Positions 1 through 8,609 are shown, counted from the stretch's first letter. The stretch: 40,332 nt of DNA from Mycetocola reblochoni REB411 (GCF_900163835.1 NZ_FUKR01000010.1:1-40332), one strand, 5' to 3'. Notes: a model not told the origin generated them from the letters alone. Numbers and translations are program-made.

Positions 1-29
1 CCCCCGACAAGGACCCGCCCCGCTCCGAC

Positions 30-35
30 TAGACT
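30..35 (+). promoter_or_regulatory. Candidate -10 box for the acyl-CoA ligase gene
   Basis: TAGACT lies 35 nt before the GTG start of the ligase. It matches the actinobacterial TANNNT -10 pattern seen before many genes in this window. No convincing -35 is visible, and most of the upstream region lies outside the window. The ribosome-binding site AAGGAG sits at about 60-65, well placed for the GTG at 71. Confidence 0.4.
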
Positions 36-70
36 CGGGCCAACAAGCCCGAGGTACCGAAGGAGTTACC

Positions 71-1891
71 GTGGACCAGTTCATCACCCCCGCCCGTGTT
101 CCCGCAGACCCCTCGGCGAACACGACCGACCTCCTCGTCGAACGCGTCGCCCGCACCCCCGATCGCGCACTCTTCGCCGTCCCCGACGGGGACGACTGGA
201 CCGACATCACGGCACGCCAGTTCCAGTCCTCGGTGATCGGGCTCGCCAAGGGGCTGATCGCCTCGGGCGTGGAGCCCGGCGACCGCATCGCGCTCATCTG
301 CAAGACCAGCTACGAGTGGTCCCTCATCGACTTCGCGGTCTGGTACGCCGGCGCGATCCTCATCCCCGTGTACGAGACCAGCTCGCCGTCGCAGATCCAG
401 TGGATCGTGTCGGACTCCGGCGCCACGCGCATCATCGTCGAGACAGCGGAGCACTTCGCCCGCTTCGATGAGGTGCACCCCGACCTCGAGCTCATCGGAC
501 AGGTATGGCAGCTCGAGCGCGGAGACCTGGACAAGCTCACCGCGCGCGGTGCCGACATCCCCGACGACGAGGTCGAGCGCCGGCGACGGCTGGCCACGGC
601 GGACGACATCGCCACGATCATCTACACCTCGGGGTCGACGGGGAGCCCGAAGGGCTGCGTGCTCACTCACGCGAACTTCGTCGAGACGTCACGGAACGCC
701 GCCGTTGAGCTGCAGGTGCTGCTCAACGTCCCCGGCGTGTCGACGCTGCTGTTCGTCACGCTCGCGCACGTGTTCGCACGCTTCATCTCGGTGCTCGCGG
801 TGCACGCGGGGGTGCGCACCGGGCACCAGCCGGACACCAAGAAGCTGTTGCCCTCGCTCGGCTCGTTCCGCCCGACCTTCCTCCTGGCGGTGCCGCGTGT
901 GTTCGAGAAGGTGTACAACTCCGCCGAGCAGAAGGCGGAAGCGGGTGGCAAGGGCCGCATCTTCCGTGCGGCCGCGGCGACGGCGGTCGAGTATTCGACC
1001 GCGAGATCCGCGGGAGCCGTACCGTTCGGCCTCCGTGTGCGCTTCGCGGTCTTCGACCGGCTCGTCTTCGCCAAGCTGAGGTCCGCCCTCGGCGGACGCG
1101 TCCAGTACGCCGTGTCAGGGTCCGCGCCGCTCGGCGCGCGGCTCGGCCACTTCTTCAGTGCGCTCGGCGTCGAGATCCTCGAGGGCTACGGACTCACCGA
1201 GACGACCGCCCCGGCGACCGTGAACCTTCCGGGCCACTCCAGGATCGGCACGGTCGGCCCGCCCCTTCCCGGCGTCGGCGTTCGTATCAGCGCTGACGGC
1301 GAGGTGGAGGTCTCCGGCGTCAACGTCTTCCGCGAGTACTGGAACAACCCGGAGGCGACGGCTGACGCCTTCGACGACGGCTGGCTGCGCACCGGGGACA
1401 TCGGGTCGCTCGACGACGACGGGTACCTGACCATCACGGGCCGCTCCAAGGAGATCATCGTCACGGCGGGCGGCAAGAACGTCTCCCCCGCCTACCTCGA
1501 GGACCCCATCAGGGCGAACCCACTCGTCGGCCAGATCGTCGTCGTCGGGGACCAGAAGCCGTTCATCGGCGCGCTGGTCACTCTGGACGCCGAGATGCTG
1601 CCGACCTGGCTCGCCAACCACGGCCTGGAGTCGGGGATGAGCGTGGCCGAGGCCGCGGGACACCCGGAGGTCGTCGCCGAGATCCAGCGAGCCGTGGACG
1701 CGGCGAACGAGCGCGTCTCCCGGGCGGAGTCGATCAGGAAGTTCACGGTCCTCGATGTCGACTTCACGGAGGACGCCGGCCACCTGACGCCGAAGATGAG
1801 CATCAAGCGGCACAACATCATCCGGGACTACGCCGACACCATCGACGAGCTCTACCGGGACGCGCCGACGCAGGGCATCTCGCTGTCCTGA
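71..1891 (+). CDS. fadD: AMP-dependent long-chain acyl-CoA ligase (FadD15-like)
   Basis: Predicted 606-residue member of the ANL superfamily, which activates a fatty acid with ATP to acyl-AMP and then acyl-CoA. Visible motifs in order: the P-loop TSGSTGSPKG near residue 185, the adenylate-binding EGYGLTET near 371, the hinge region GWLRTGD near 437, and GRSKEIIV near 457 followed by TAGGKN. The length fits the FadD15/long-chain ligase type found in actinobacteria. The GTG start at 71 is chosen because AAGGAG precedes it by about 5 nt. It is a single-gene unit ending at a strong bidirectional hairpin shared with the convergent deformylase gene. The exact chain-length preference cannot be read from the sequence. 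It may supply acyl-CoA for lipid synthesis or beta-oxidation. Confidence 0.88.
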   Translation: MDQFITPARVPADPSANTTDLLVERVARTPDRALFAVPDGDDWTDITARQFQSSVIGLAKGLIASGVEPGDRIALICKTSYEWSLIDFAVWYAGAILIPVYETSSPSQIQWIVSDSGATRIIVETAEHFARFDEVHPDLELIGQVWQLERGDLDKLTARGADIPDDEVERRRRLATADDIATIIYTSGSTGSPKGCVLTHANFVETSRNAAVELQVLLNVPGVSTLLFVTLAHVFARFISVLAVHAGVRTGHQPDTKKLLPSLGSFRPTFLLAVPRVFEKVYNSAEQKAEAGGKGRIFRAAAATAVEYSTARSAGAVPFGLRVRFAVFDRLVFAKLRSALGGRVQYAVSGSAPLGARLGHFFSALGVEILEGYGLTETTAPATVNLPGHSRIGTVGPPLPGVGVRISADGEVEVSGVNVFREYWNNPEATADAFDDGWLRTGDIGSLDDDGYLTITGRSKEIIVTAGGKNVSPAYLEDPIRANPLVGQIVVVGDQKPFIGALVTLDAEMLPTWLANHGLESGMSVAEAAGHPEVVAEIQRAVDAANERVSRAESIRKFTVLDVDFTEDAGHLTPKMSIKRHNIIRDYADTIDELYRDAPTQGISLS

Positions 1892-1902
1892 GCCCGACGC
1901 CA

Positions 1903-1931
1903 GGGGCCGCGACCGTCACGGTCGCGGCCCC
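1903..1931. terminator. Bidirectional hairpin between fadD and def
   Basis: A perfect inverted repeat: GGGGCCGCGACCGT at 1903-1916 and its complement at 1918-1931. The realistic stem is 12 bp with a 5-nt loop. It lies between the convergent stop codons (1891 and 1974). There is no T-run, as is common for high-GC actinobacterial terminators. It could serve both strands. Confidence 0.75.
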
Positions 1932-1973
1932 TCGGTGCGTGTCCTCGCGCCGGCCCTTTCGAACTCGCGGCGG

Positions 1974-2465
1974 CTAGAACCAGTCACTCTGCCGGATGCG
2001 GCGCATGGCCTCGCGGCGGGTGTCCTTGTCGAGCCGCTGGATGTAGAGGATGCCGTCCAAGTGATCGGTCTCGTGCTGCAGCGCCTGGGCCATGAGCCCC
2101 GTCCCGGACACCTCGACCGGGTTCCCCTCCAGGTCGGTGCCGGTGACGCGCGCGTACGGGTAGCGCTTGACGGGGAACCACAGCTCGGGGACCGACAGGC
2201 AGCCCTCTCCGGTGTCGACGGGGTCCCCCGCCACCTCGGCCAGGACCGGGTTGATGACGTAGCCGACGTCGCCGTCGATGTTGTAGCTGAACACCCGGAG
2301 CGTCGCGCCGATCTGCGTCGCCGCGACGCCGGCGCGGCCGGGGAGCCGCACGCTGTCGACGAGGTCCTCGACGAGTGCCCGCACTCCGGGAGTCACCTCC
2401 GCCACCGGATCGCAGACCGTTCTCAGCACCGGGTCGCCGAATACCCGGATCTCGCGTGCCGTCAT
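1974..2465 (-). CDS. def: Peptide deformylase
   Basis: This 163-residue metalloenzyme removes the formyl group from the N-terminal methionine of new proteins. All three family motifs are visible: motif 1 as GVAATQIG (residues 46-53; the usual GLAAxQ with Val for Leu), motif 2 EGCLSVP with the metal-ligand Cys89, and motif 3 HETDH with His131, Glu132 and His135. The length is typical. Its ATG start overlaps the stop of the upstream MinD-like gene by 4 nt (2462-2465), so the two are probably translationally coupled. Association of a deformylase with a MinD-like ATPase is unusual and may be only operon economy. The gene ends at the hairpin at 1903-1931. Confidence 0.95.
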   Translation of the reverse strand: MTAREIRVFGDPVLRTVCDPVAEVTPGVRALVEDLVDSVRLPGRAGVAATQIGATLRVFSYNIDGDVGYVINPVLAEVAGDPVDTGEGCLSVPELWFPVKRYPYARVTGTDLEGNPVEVSGTGLMAQALQHETDHLDGILYIQRLDKDTRREAMRRIRQSDWF

Positions 2466-4789
2466 GAGTTCCTCCGTCCGGTGTCAAGCGTGGCGACGGG
2501 GGTCCTCTCGGGCGTGCCCTCCGCGCCATGCCGTGACGCGTCGCCCGCCAGCGAGCCGACGATCGCGGCCGAGAGCCGGCGCGCGGCGGCGCGGGTCCGC
2601 GCGTGGAGTTCGTCGTAGCGGATCGCGGTCCCCGCGGCCAGTTTCGCGTCGTAGGGGATCCGCACCACGGTCCCCACGCGGGGGGCGAAGTGCCGTTCGA
2701 GCTCATCGAGCCGCACGACGGGTGCGCCCGCGGACGTCGCGTTGAGCACGACGACGGCCCGGCGGGCGAGCGACGCGTAGCCGTTCGTCTCCAGCCAGTC
2801 GAGGGTCTCGGTCGCCAGCCGCGCCTCGTCGACGCTTCCCCCGGAGACGATGACGATGGTGTCCGCCCGGTCGAGCGTCGCACGCATGGCCGCGTGGACG
2901 ATTCCCGTACCGCAGTCGGTGAGCACGAGCGAGTAGTAGCGCTCGCACAGCGCGGCGATGGTCTCGTAGTCGGCGTCGTCGAAGGCCTCGGACACATGGG
3001 GGTCGGTGTCGGAGGCGATGACGTCCAGCCTCGTCCTGTCGCGGGCCACGAGCTCCGACAGCTCGGTGAACCCCGTAATGCGGTCCGCCCGGTTGACGAC
3101 GTCCCTCGCGGTGTATCGCGGGGAGTCGACGACGCGCTCGGAGAGCGTTCCCCTGTCGGGGTTGGCATCGACGGCGACCACCCGGTCGGCTCTGCCGGTC
3201 GCCAACGCCATGCCGAGCAGCGAGGTCACCGTGGTCTTGCCCACGCCCCCCTTCCGGGAGAGCACGGGAACGAACCGTGTGCCGCCGGTTAGCGGCGCCC
3301 CGATGAATTCCTCGAGCTCCCTCGCATCACGATCCCGCGTGGACTCCCCTGGGGTCACGAGCCCGAAGCTGGCGCGCTGGACGAGCCTGCGCCAGCCGCT
3401 GCGCGGCTCCGGTGCGACGGCGGGTGCGGCCGCGAGCACGTCGCGGCCTGCTGCACGGTCCTGGTCGAGTGTGCGCGCGCGCCTGGCGGTCGCCGCAGCC
3501 GCAGGAAGGGAGGCGGGTGCCGACGGCACGACCGTGAGGGGACCGCTCGCGGTCGAACCCGGCCGCTCGGCGTCGGCCGCCCCAGCGGACTCCGCTTCCG
3601 CAGCCGGGCCGCCCGCGTCGTGCTCCGCACCCGCGTCGCCGTGGGCCCCGGCATCAGCACCGGCATCCGCGCCAGCGCCAGCATCCGTGCCGGCGTCGAC
3701 ACCGCGATCGGTGCCGGTTCCCCGATGCTCGTCGGGCCTCGACGCATCGACGTCGCCATGCTGCGCAGTCACCGCGTCGCCTGTGCTGGAACTCGGCTCC
3801 GCGAGAAGCGCCCTGGCGCTGGCGAGGAACGCACGCAGATCATCGGCGGTCGCCGGCGCCGCGCCCCCGCTCACCGCCGGAGTCATGTCAGCGGCCTCGG
3901 GGGACGACGTGTCGGCCACGATGGCCTCATCCCTTCCGGCCGGCGCAGCGCCATCGTTCAGCTCGGCGTCCGAGGCCGGCTCCGCCTCGACGGGTTCCCC
4001 GCCGGACGGCTCTCGCTCGACCGGCTGCGCGACGGTCTCCTCCTGCCCGCTCGAGACACCGGGGTCAGTGGCGACATCCGCCTCAGTGACGACATCCGCC
4101 TCGACGGAGGCAACGACGGCGTTGTTCCCGCTCTCGGGCTCGCCGTCGGAATCCGCTCCGGGGCGAACGTCACCGTCCGCAACGGTTTCCGCCTCGGAGT
4201 CGACGTCGGCGCGCGACCCGCGGTCGGGGTCGGCCGACGTCTCAAGCTCCGACGGGGACTCGGTGTCGCTCTCGGCCTCACTCGCGGACACGGCCGTGTC
4301 ATCGTCCTCGTCGTCCACGTCGAGATCGCGATGACCTGTCACGTCCCCGTCGACCTCGACATCGCGCTCGTGAGTGTCGGGATCGGCATCGACGTGAGCG
4401 CCGACGGCGTCGTCATCATCGGCATCCGTCCCGCGAGGCTCGCCCGGCACCGTCGCCGTCACGCTGCTGTCCGAGCCCTCCCCCTGCCCGTCTCCCCCGC
4501 CGGCGTGCGGCTCGGACACCTGGCCCTCATCTGCGCTCGGCGCGGACTCCCCCGCCTCCGCGAGGTCCGACGCGCGCAGCGACGCGCCGCCGACGATCTC
4601 CAGCCCCTCGTCCTCGACGAAGTCCTCGAACTCGTCCTCGACAGGGGGTGCGCCGGGAACCGTGATCTGGGTCGTCACGATGCCCTCGACATCGATGGCG
4701 ACGGTGTCGAGGCCGAAGGCGTTCAACGTCTGTCCGTCGCGCCGCTCGTCATCTGGCTCGAACGGAACCGGGTTCGGGTGGTGGGGCAT
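2462..4789 (-). CDS. MinD/ParA-like ATPase with a long acidic disordered N-terminal region
   Basis: A 775-residue protein in two parts. Residues 1 to about 490 are low-complexity and rich in Asp, Glu, Ala, Ser and Gly. They include a run of Asp-Ala-Gly repeats encoded around 3613-3703 and an acidic patch near residues 50-65; no fold is recognised. From about residue 505 there is a SIMIBI P-loop ATPase with the deviant Walker A motif KGGVGKTT (Lys513 and Lys518), a VVAVDANPD motif, and LTDCGTG as the switch region. This layout recalls EspI-like and other MinD-type proteins of actinobacteria, which act in cell-pole positioning, secretion or division. Which one applies here cannot be told. The start is ATG 4789. 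It is divergent from a ParA gene and coupled to def downstream. Confidence 0.75.
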   Translation of the reverse strand: MPHHPNPVPFEPDDERRDGQTLNAFGLDTVAIDVEGIVTTQITVPGAPPVEDEFEDFVEDEGLEIVGGASLRASDLAEAGESAPSADEGQVSEPHAGGGDGQGEGSDSSVTATVPGEPRGTDADDDDAVGAHVDADPDTHERDVEVDGDVTGHRDLDVDDEDDDTAVSASEAESDTESPSELETSADPDRGSRADVDSEAETVADGDVRPGADSDGEPESGNNAVVASVEADVVTEADVATDPGVSSGQEETVAQPVEREPSGGEPVEAEPASDAELNDGAAPAGRDEAIVADTSSPEAADMTPAVSGGAAPATADDLRAFLASARALLAEPSSSTGDAVTAQHGDVDASRPDEHRGTGTDRGVDAGTDAGAGADAGADAGAHGDAGAEHDAGGPAAEAESAGAADAERPGSTASGPLTVVPSAPASLPAAAATARRARTLDQDRAAGRDVLAAAPAVAPEPRSGWRRLVQRASFGLVTPGESTRDRDARELEEFIGAPLTGGTRFVPVLSRKGGVGKTTVTSLLGMALATGRADRVVAVDANPDRGTLSERVVDSPRYTARDVVNRADRITGFTELSELVARDRTRLDVIASDTDPHVSEAFDDADYETIAALCERYYSLVLTDCGTGIVHAAMRATLDRADTIVIVSGGSVDEARLATETLDWLETNGYASLARRAVVVLNATSAGAPVVRLDELERHFAPRVGTVVRIPYDAKLAAGTAIRYDELHARTRAAARRLSAAIVGSLAGDASRHGAEGTPERTPVATLDTGRRNS

Positions 4790-4822
4790 GGGGATGGTCC
4801 TTCGTCATCGTGTGGCCTCCCC

Positions 4823-4828
4823 AGACTA
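4823..4828 (-). promoter_or_regulatory. Candidate -10 box for the MinD-like/def unit
   Basis: Read on the minus strand this is TAGTCT, 33 nt before the ATG at 4789. It is the only good TANNNT match close to the start. No clear -35 is seen. Confidence 0.35.
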
Positions 4829-4955
4829 GAGCCAGCCCCGGACTACGGACGACTCCGGCGGTTCCCGGTTGCGGCCGCGACGCCGTCGACGGCGGATCCG
4901 GGACCGGCGAACGGCCCCACGCCGCGAATGTGGGGCGCTGTCAGCTACGAAACGG

Positions 4956-4961
4956 TAACGT
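4956..4961 (+). promoter_or_regulatory. -10 box of a probable leaderless parA transcript
   Basis: TAACGT is followed after 8 nt by the GTG start at 4970. This spacing puts the transcription start on or next to the start codon. No Shine-Dalgarno sequence precedes the GTG, which supports leaderless translation. Confidence 0.5.
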
Positions 4962-4969
4962 GTCTGACT

Positions 4970-5842
4970 GTGCACGTACTTTCTGTCTCCAGCCTCAAGG
5001 GCGGCGTCGGCAAGACGACCGTCAGCCTCGGTCTCGCCTCCGCCGCGTTCTCGCGCGGAATCCGCACCCTGGTCGTCGATCTCGATCCCCAGTCGGACGT
5101 GTCGACCGGCATGGACATCAACATCGCGGGGCACCTCAACGTCGCTGACGTCCTGACCACTCCGAAGGAGAAGACGGTCCGGCAGGCCATCGCCCCGAGT
5201 GGCTGGACCAAGCAGCACCCGGGCACCGTCGACGTCATGATCGGCAGTCCCTCCGCGATCAACTTCGACGGCCCCCACCCGTCCATTCGGGACATCTGGA
5301 AGCTCGAGGAAGCGCTGGCTCACGTCGAGTCCGAGTACGACCTCGTCCTCATCGACTGCGCCCCGTCGCTGAACGCCCTCACGCGCACGGCGTGGGCTGC
5401 CTCCGACCGCGTGGCCGTGGTGACCGAGCCGGGCCTGTTCTCCGTCGCGGCCGCTGACCGCGCGCTCCGCGCCATCGAGGAGATCCGACGAGGGCTCAGC
5501 CCCCGGCTACAGCCGCTCGGAATCATCGTCAACCGCGTCCGCCCGCAGTCCCTCGAGCACCAGTTCCGCATCAAGGAGCTCCGTGACATGTTCGGGCCCC
5601 TCGTGCTGAGCCCGCAGCTGCCCGAGCGCACCTCCCTTCAGCAAGCGCAGGGCGCGGCCAAGCCCGTCCACATCTGGCCGGGCGACAGCGCTCAGGACAT
5701 GGCCCACCAGTTCGACCAGCTGCTCGACCGCGTCCTGCGCACCGGCAGGGTCGGCGAGTACGCGGCCAGCCCCGCGGTCGACCCGTCCTCCCCCGCCCCC
5801 ACGTCGATCACGCGCGGCAACGGGGACGCCCCGACGGCCTGA
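4970..5842 (+). CDS. ParA-family ATPase
   Basis: A 290-residue protein of the ParA/Soj family: a Walker-type ATPase that dimerises on ATP and positions cargo, often DNA. Deviant Walker A is KGGVGKTT (Lys10 and Lys15), followed by VVDLDPQSD near residue 35 and the Walker B-like VLIDCAPSL near 125. The frame is open far upstream (from 3620), but that extension is antisense to the acidic coding region of the neighbour. GTG 4970 places the Walker A at the usual N-terminal position and follows a good -10 box. No parB gene or parS-like site is adjacent, so this is probably not the main chromosome-partition operon. The C-terminal ~25 residues are Pro/Ser-rich. Its head-to-head position with the MinD-like ATPase suggests a shared role, which is an inference. 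Confidence 0.85.
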   Translation: MHVLSVSSLKGGVGKTTVSLGLASAAFSRGIRTLVVDLDPQSDVSTGMDINIAGHLNVADVLTTPKEKTVRQAIAPSGWTKQHPGTVDVMIGSPSAINFDGPHPSIRDIWKLEEALAHVESEYDLVLIDCAPSLNALTRTAWAASDRVAVVTEPGLFSVAAADRALRAIEEIRRGLSPRLQPLGIIVNRVRPQSLEHQFRIKELRDMFGPLVLSPQLPERTSLQQAQGAAKPVHIWPGDSAQDMAHQFDQLLDRVLRTGRVGEYAASPAVDPSSPAPTSITRGNGDAPTA

Positions 5843-5948
5843 CGACCGACCGCCGGACGAGCCCGGCATGACGTCCCACCCGTGGGTGCTCAGCGGCACG
5901 TCGACCAGTGCACCGGCGCGGGTGCGATGCCGTCCGGCCGACACGCGG

Positions 5949-5979
5949 GTGGCCCGGTGCCGACGTGGCCCGGTGCCGA
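5949..5979 (+). repeat. Tandem 15-bp direct repeat
   Basis: Two perfect copies of GTGGCCCGGTGCCGA separated by one base, in the parA-MerR intergenic region. No further copies are visible nearby. Function unknown; it could be replication slippage. Confidence 0.7.
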
Positions 5980-6093
5980 AACTGTCCCCCAGGCCCGATG
6001 TAGCCCTGTCCCCAGGAAGCACGCGTCGCACGAGCACGGAGCGCAGAGCGGACATCGACCCACCACGGACGCGACCGGCCCGGTCAGCTGATC

Positions 6094-6128
6094 AGACTGT
6101 TCGGCGGCACACCAACCGAACGGTCTGC
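6094..6128. terminator. Hairpin between convergent parA and MerR genes
   Basis: CAGACTGTTCGG at 6094-6105 pairs with CCGAACGGTCTG at 6117-6128, giving 12 bp with one mismatch that can form a wobble in RNA and an 11-nt loop. Its place between two convergent genes fits a bidirectional terminator. Confidence 0.5.
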
Positions 6129-6147
6129 TCCCGCGGAACGCCGCGGA

Positions 6148-6690
6148 TCAGGCGGTGCGGGCTGAACGCCGGGCGGCGAGCTCGTCGGCCGGGTCCGGAA
6201 GCTGCGGGTCGAAGTCGACCAGGGTGGTCTCGACCTCGCGGAGCACCTTGCCGACGGCGATGCCGAACACACCCTGACCGCGGCTGACCAGGTCGATGAC
6301 CTCATCGTTGGACGTGCACAGGTACACGCTGGCCCCATCGCTCATCAGCGTCGTCTCGGCGAGGTCGTTGAAGCCCGACTCTCTCAGCTGGTTGACGGCC
6401 ACTCGGATCTGCTGCAGCGAGATGCCGGTGTCGAGAAGGCGCTTGACCAGCTTGAGCACGAGGATGTCGCGGAATCCGTACAGACGCTGCGATCCGGAGC
6501 CCGACGCCGATCGGACGGTCGGCTGAACGAGTTCGGTCCGCGCCCAGTAGTCGAGCTGGCGGTAGCTGATCCCCGCCGCCCTGGCAGCCACCGCGCCGCG
6601 ATAGCCGGCGTCCTGGTCGAGGTCGGGCAGTCCATCGGTGAACAGAGGTCCGAGGTCGTACCGAGGTCCGAACGAACCGTCTTCACTCAT
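6148..6690 (-). CDS. MerR-family regulator (Rv1830/McdR-like)
   Basis: A 180-residue MerR-type DNA-binding protein. The HTH and wing region runs from about residue 28 to 95, with the motif GISYRQLDYWAR at 40-51 typical of MerR recognition regions and LYGFRDILVLKLVKRL after it. The C-terminal half lacks the Cys residues of metal or redox sensors. Gene order with the FtsR-like and GarA-like genes next door matches the Rv1827-Rv1828-Rv1830 cluster of mycobacteria, where the Rv1830 product has been linked to cell division (McdR). I chose ATG 6690 over the longer open frame up to 6858, because the protein then starts like its homologues. The 142-bp gap upstream leaves room for its own promoter. 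Confidence 0.82.
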   Translation of the reverse strand: MSEDGSFGPRYDLGPLFTDGLPDLDQDAGYRGAVAARAAGISYRQLDYWARTELVQPTVRSASGSGSQRLYGFRDILVLKLVKRLLDTGISLQQIRVAVNQLRESGFNDLAETTLMSDGASVYLCTSNDEVIDLVSRGQGVFGIAVGKVLREVETTLVDFDPQLPDPADELAARRSARTA

Positions 6691-6832
6691 GGTTGGCCTT
6701 CCTGAACGCCCTGCCGCCGGAGGAATCTCCGCTCCCATTACCGTACCGAGCGGGCGGGCGTGATTCAACGACCGCGCCCCGGGGACGAGGGGCGTGTCGC
6801 CCCCGACACCGAATCGTGACCGGCGTCCGCGG

Positions 6833-7525
6833 TCAGAGCTCGAGCTGCGAGAGAGCACGTCGCGACAGCAGCCGCCTGACGACGTCGAAACCGTCCGCCA
6901 CGTCGCCGGCGATCTCGTTCGCCCGCGACCGCGAGACCGCGTCGCCCCTCCTCGACAGCGGCATCACGGCGCTCTCGATCAGCGACGCCTCACGGGCCGC
7001 CATCTGACGGAACACCCGGAGGTGACGCGGTCCGATGCCGGCCGAATGCAGCCGAACGACCGCGGCGAGCATCGTGACCGATTCCTCGTCGAAACCGTCG
7101 CCCGCGGGGATCAGTCCCGCGGAGATGGCCTCGGTGAGGAGTTCGACGGTGGCCCCCGTCGTCCGCAACGCCTCGGCCCTGCTTGTCTTCGCCACGGGAA
7201 GCACGGCCGCCGAGGACTCGTCAGCCACGGGGAACGGCGTCGCGATCCCCGCGTCGCGGTCGTCGAGATAGCCGCGAATGACCTTCAGCGGCAGGTAGCG
7301 GTCGCGCTGAAGCGCGAGAACGATCCGCACACGTTCAACGTCCTGCGCGGAGAACTTCCGGTAGCCGGACGCGGTTCGCGACGGGGACACCAGTCCTTGC
7401 TCCTCGAGGAAGCGCAGTTTCGAGTTGCTGAGGTCGGGAAACTCGCCGCGCAGCCTCGCGAGGACCTGACCGATGCTCAGCAGATGGTTCTTCGCGTCCT
7501 GCGCGGCCGGCTCGGCAGCCGCCAC
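6833..7525 (-). CDS. ftsR: MerR-type transcriptional regulator, FtsR-like
   Basis: A 230-residue protein with a MerR-like winged helix at about residues 16-95: LSIGQVLARL, then SKLRFLEEQGLVSP, then YRKFSAQDVERVRI. The Corynebacterium homologue FtsR (Rv1828 in M. tuberculosis) activates ftsZ and is encoded just downstream of odhI/garA, the same arrangement as here. The C-terminal half is helical and has no cofactor-binding Cys. The start is GTG 7525, only 3 nt beyond the FHA gene stop, with GGAG about 9 nt upstream, so the two genes form one transcript. The FtsR assignment rests on gene order and sequence character; the targets in this organism are not visible. Confidence 0.82.
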   Translation of the reverse strand: MAAAEPAAQDAKNHLLSIGQVLARLRGEFPDLSNSKLRFLEEQGLVSPSRTASGYRKFSAQDVERVRIVLALQRDRYLPLKVIRGYLDDRDAGIATPFPVADESSAAVLPVAKTSRAEALRTTGATVELLTEAISAGLIPAGDGFDEESVTMLAAVVRLHSAGIGPRHLRVFRQMAAREASLIESAVMPLSRRGDAVSRSRANEIAGDVADGFDVVRRLLSRRALSQLEL

Positions 7526-7528
7526 GGC

Positions 7529-8035
7529 TCAGGCTCCGGCCGACGCGACGTCGAGACGGGACGGGTAGAAGGTGAGCCGGAACTTGCCGATCTGCACCTC
7601 AGCACCGTCGTGGAGCGCCACCGCGGCATCGATCCGGGTCCCGTTGAAATACGTGCCGTTGAGCGAGCCGAGGTCGTGGATGACGAACCCGGTCCCCTCG
7701 CGGCGGAACTCGGCGTGACGACGAGACACCGTGACGTCGTCGAGGAAGATGTCGGCATCGGGGTGACGTCCGACGGAGGAGAGGTCCCTGTCGAGCAGGA
7801 AACGAGCACCGGCGTTCGGTCCACGCCGAACCACCAGGAGCGCCGACCCCGACGGGAGCGAGGAGATGAGGTCACGCTCCTCCGCGGAGATCTCACTGGC
7901 CGCGGCAAGGGCTTGAGAGAAGTCGGCTCCGAAACGCGCCGTGGCGCCCGTCTGCGTGCCGTTCGACGCCTCGTCTCCGCTGGCCAACCGGGAGAAAACT
8001 CCGGTCTTGGGCCCGGTCTCGTTCTGATCAGTCAC
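7529..8035 (-). CDS. garA: FHA-domain regulator, GarA/OdhI-like
   Basis: A 168-residue protein. Residues ~64-157 form an FHA phosphothreonine-binding domain, with GRHPDADI (Arg90), VSRRH (Ser104, Arg105) and GSLNGT (Asn126). In mycobacteria and corynebacteria this protein, when unphosphorylated, binds and inhibits 2-oxoglutarate dehydrogenase, and phosphorylation of an N-terminal Thr pair (ETTSVFRADF) releases it. Here the matching stretch is GATARFGADF at residues 30-39. The second Thr is kept as Thr32, but the first is Ala31. The start is GTG 8035 (GTG 8038 is possible): AGGAGG at 8042-8047 is the ribosome site, so a longer reading from 8053 would translate the ribosome site itself. It is the first gene of the operon with ftsR. 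Confidence 0.88.
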   Translation of the reverse strand: MTDQNETGPKTGVFSRLASGDEASNGTQTGATARFGADFSQALAAASEISAEERDLISSLPSGSALLVVRRGPNAGARFLLDRDLSSVGRHPDADIFLDDVTVSRRHAEFRREGTGFVIHDLGSLNGTYFNGTRIDAAVALHDGAEVQIGKFRLTFYPSRLDVASAGA

Positions 8036-8056
8036 CACGAACCTCCTTAGCACCCA

Positions 8057-8062
8057 ACCCTA
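8057..8062 (-). promoter_or_regulatory. Candidate -10 box for the garA-ftsR operon
   Basis: TAGGGT on the minus strand lies 21 nt before the GTG at 8035. Transcription from it would leave a short leader that still contains the AGGAGG ribosome site. Confidence 0.4.
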
Positions 8063-8222
8063 TCGGATCGGGGAACGCCACGCCCGACCGACAAGGGCCT
8101 CGTGGCGGGGCGAGAACACCGACGTCCGCGATCGGTCGTGCCGCCATTCAGCTCCTATCCGTCCGGGTAGCATCGGGGAGGATCGCCTTCGATGCGAACC
8201 ACCTCGGACGAAGGGCGGACAC

Positions 8223-8609
8223 ATGGCCACGAGCGTGCGTGACGAGCTGAGCAGCGTTCGGATTGACAGCTGGATCACCGCGGTCCGCCTGGTGAAGACC
8301 CGCTCCCTGGCCAGCGACGACTGCAAGGCCGGCCGTGTCTCACTCAACGGATCGAAGGCGAAGCCGTCCCAGCTCGTCCAGATCGGCGACACCGTGTCCG
8401 TCCGTCGAGACGGCAACACCAGGATCGTCGAGGTGACCCGACTGATCGCCAAACGCGTCGGCGCCGCCGTCGCAGTCGAGTGCTATGTCGACAAGACTCC
8501 CGTGGCCCCGCCGACGGGTCCGACGGCGGCCTTCGCCGTCAGAGACCGGGGCGCCGGACGGCCCACCAAGAGGGAGCGACGCGAGATCGGCCGGCTCACC
8601 GGCCGCTGA
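8223..8609 (+). CDS. S4-domain RNA-binding protein (Hsp15/RqcP-like)
   Basis: A 128-residue basic protein. Residues ~11-75 form an S4 fold: VRIDSWITAVRLVKTRSLA, then DCKAGRVSLNG and the turn QIGDTVSV. The C-terminal ~30 residues are Arg/Lys/Gly-rich. Small stand-alone S4 proteins of this type (Hsp15/HslR, RqcP) bind the large ribosomal subunit in stalled-ribosome rescue. Direct evidence for that role here is lacking. It starts at ATG 8223. A TAGCAT box at 8168-8173 is a possible -10. The gene stands alone, facing the convergent DUF5997 gene 71 bp away. Confidence 0.85.
   Translation: MATSVRDELSSVRIDSWITAVRLVKTRSLASDDCKAGRVSLNGSKAKPSQLVQIGDTVSVRRDGNTRIVEVTRLIAKRVGAAVAVECYVDKTPVAPPTGPTAAFAVRDRGAGRPTKRERREIGRLTGR

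Larger units (their letters stand above)
5843..6147. other. Intergenic stretch between convergent parA and the MerR gene
   Basis: This 305-bp gap holds no gene I can support; short open frames here lack ribosome sites and recognisable content. It contains a 15-bp direct repeat (GTGGCCCGGTGCCGA at 5949-5963 and 5965-5979), a hairpin at 6094-6128, and a small CCGCGG-AACG-CCGCGG hairpin at about 6134-6149 that touches the stop codon of the MerR gene. Confidence 0.6.

Noticed and set aside
3620-4969. Open frame on the plus strand upstream of and in frame with parA
   Set aside because: It is antisense to the acidic Asp/Glu/Ala region of the MinD-like gene; high GC keeps the opposite frame open. 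The ParA fold and the -10 box both place the start at 4970.
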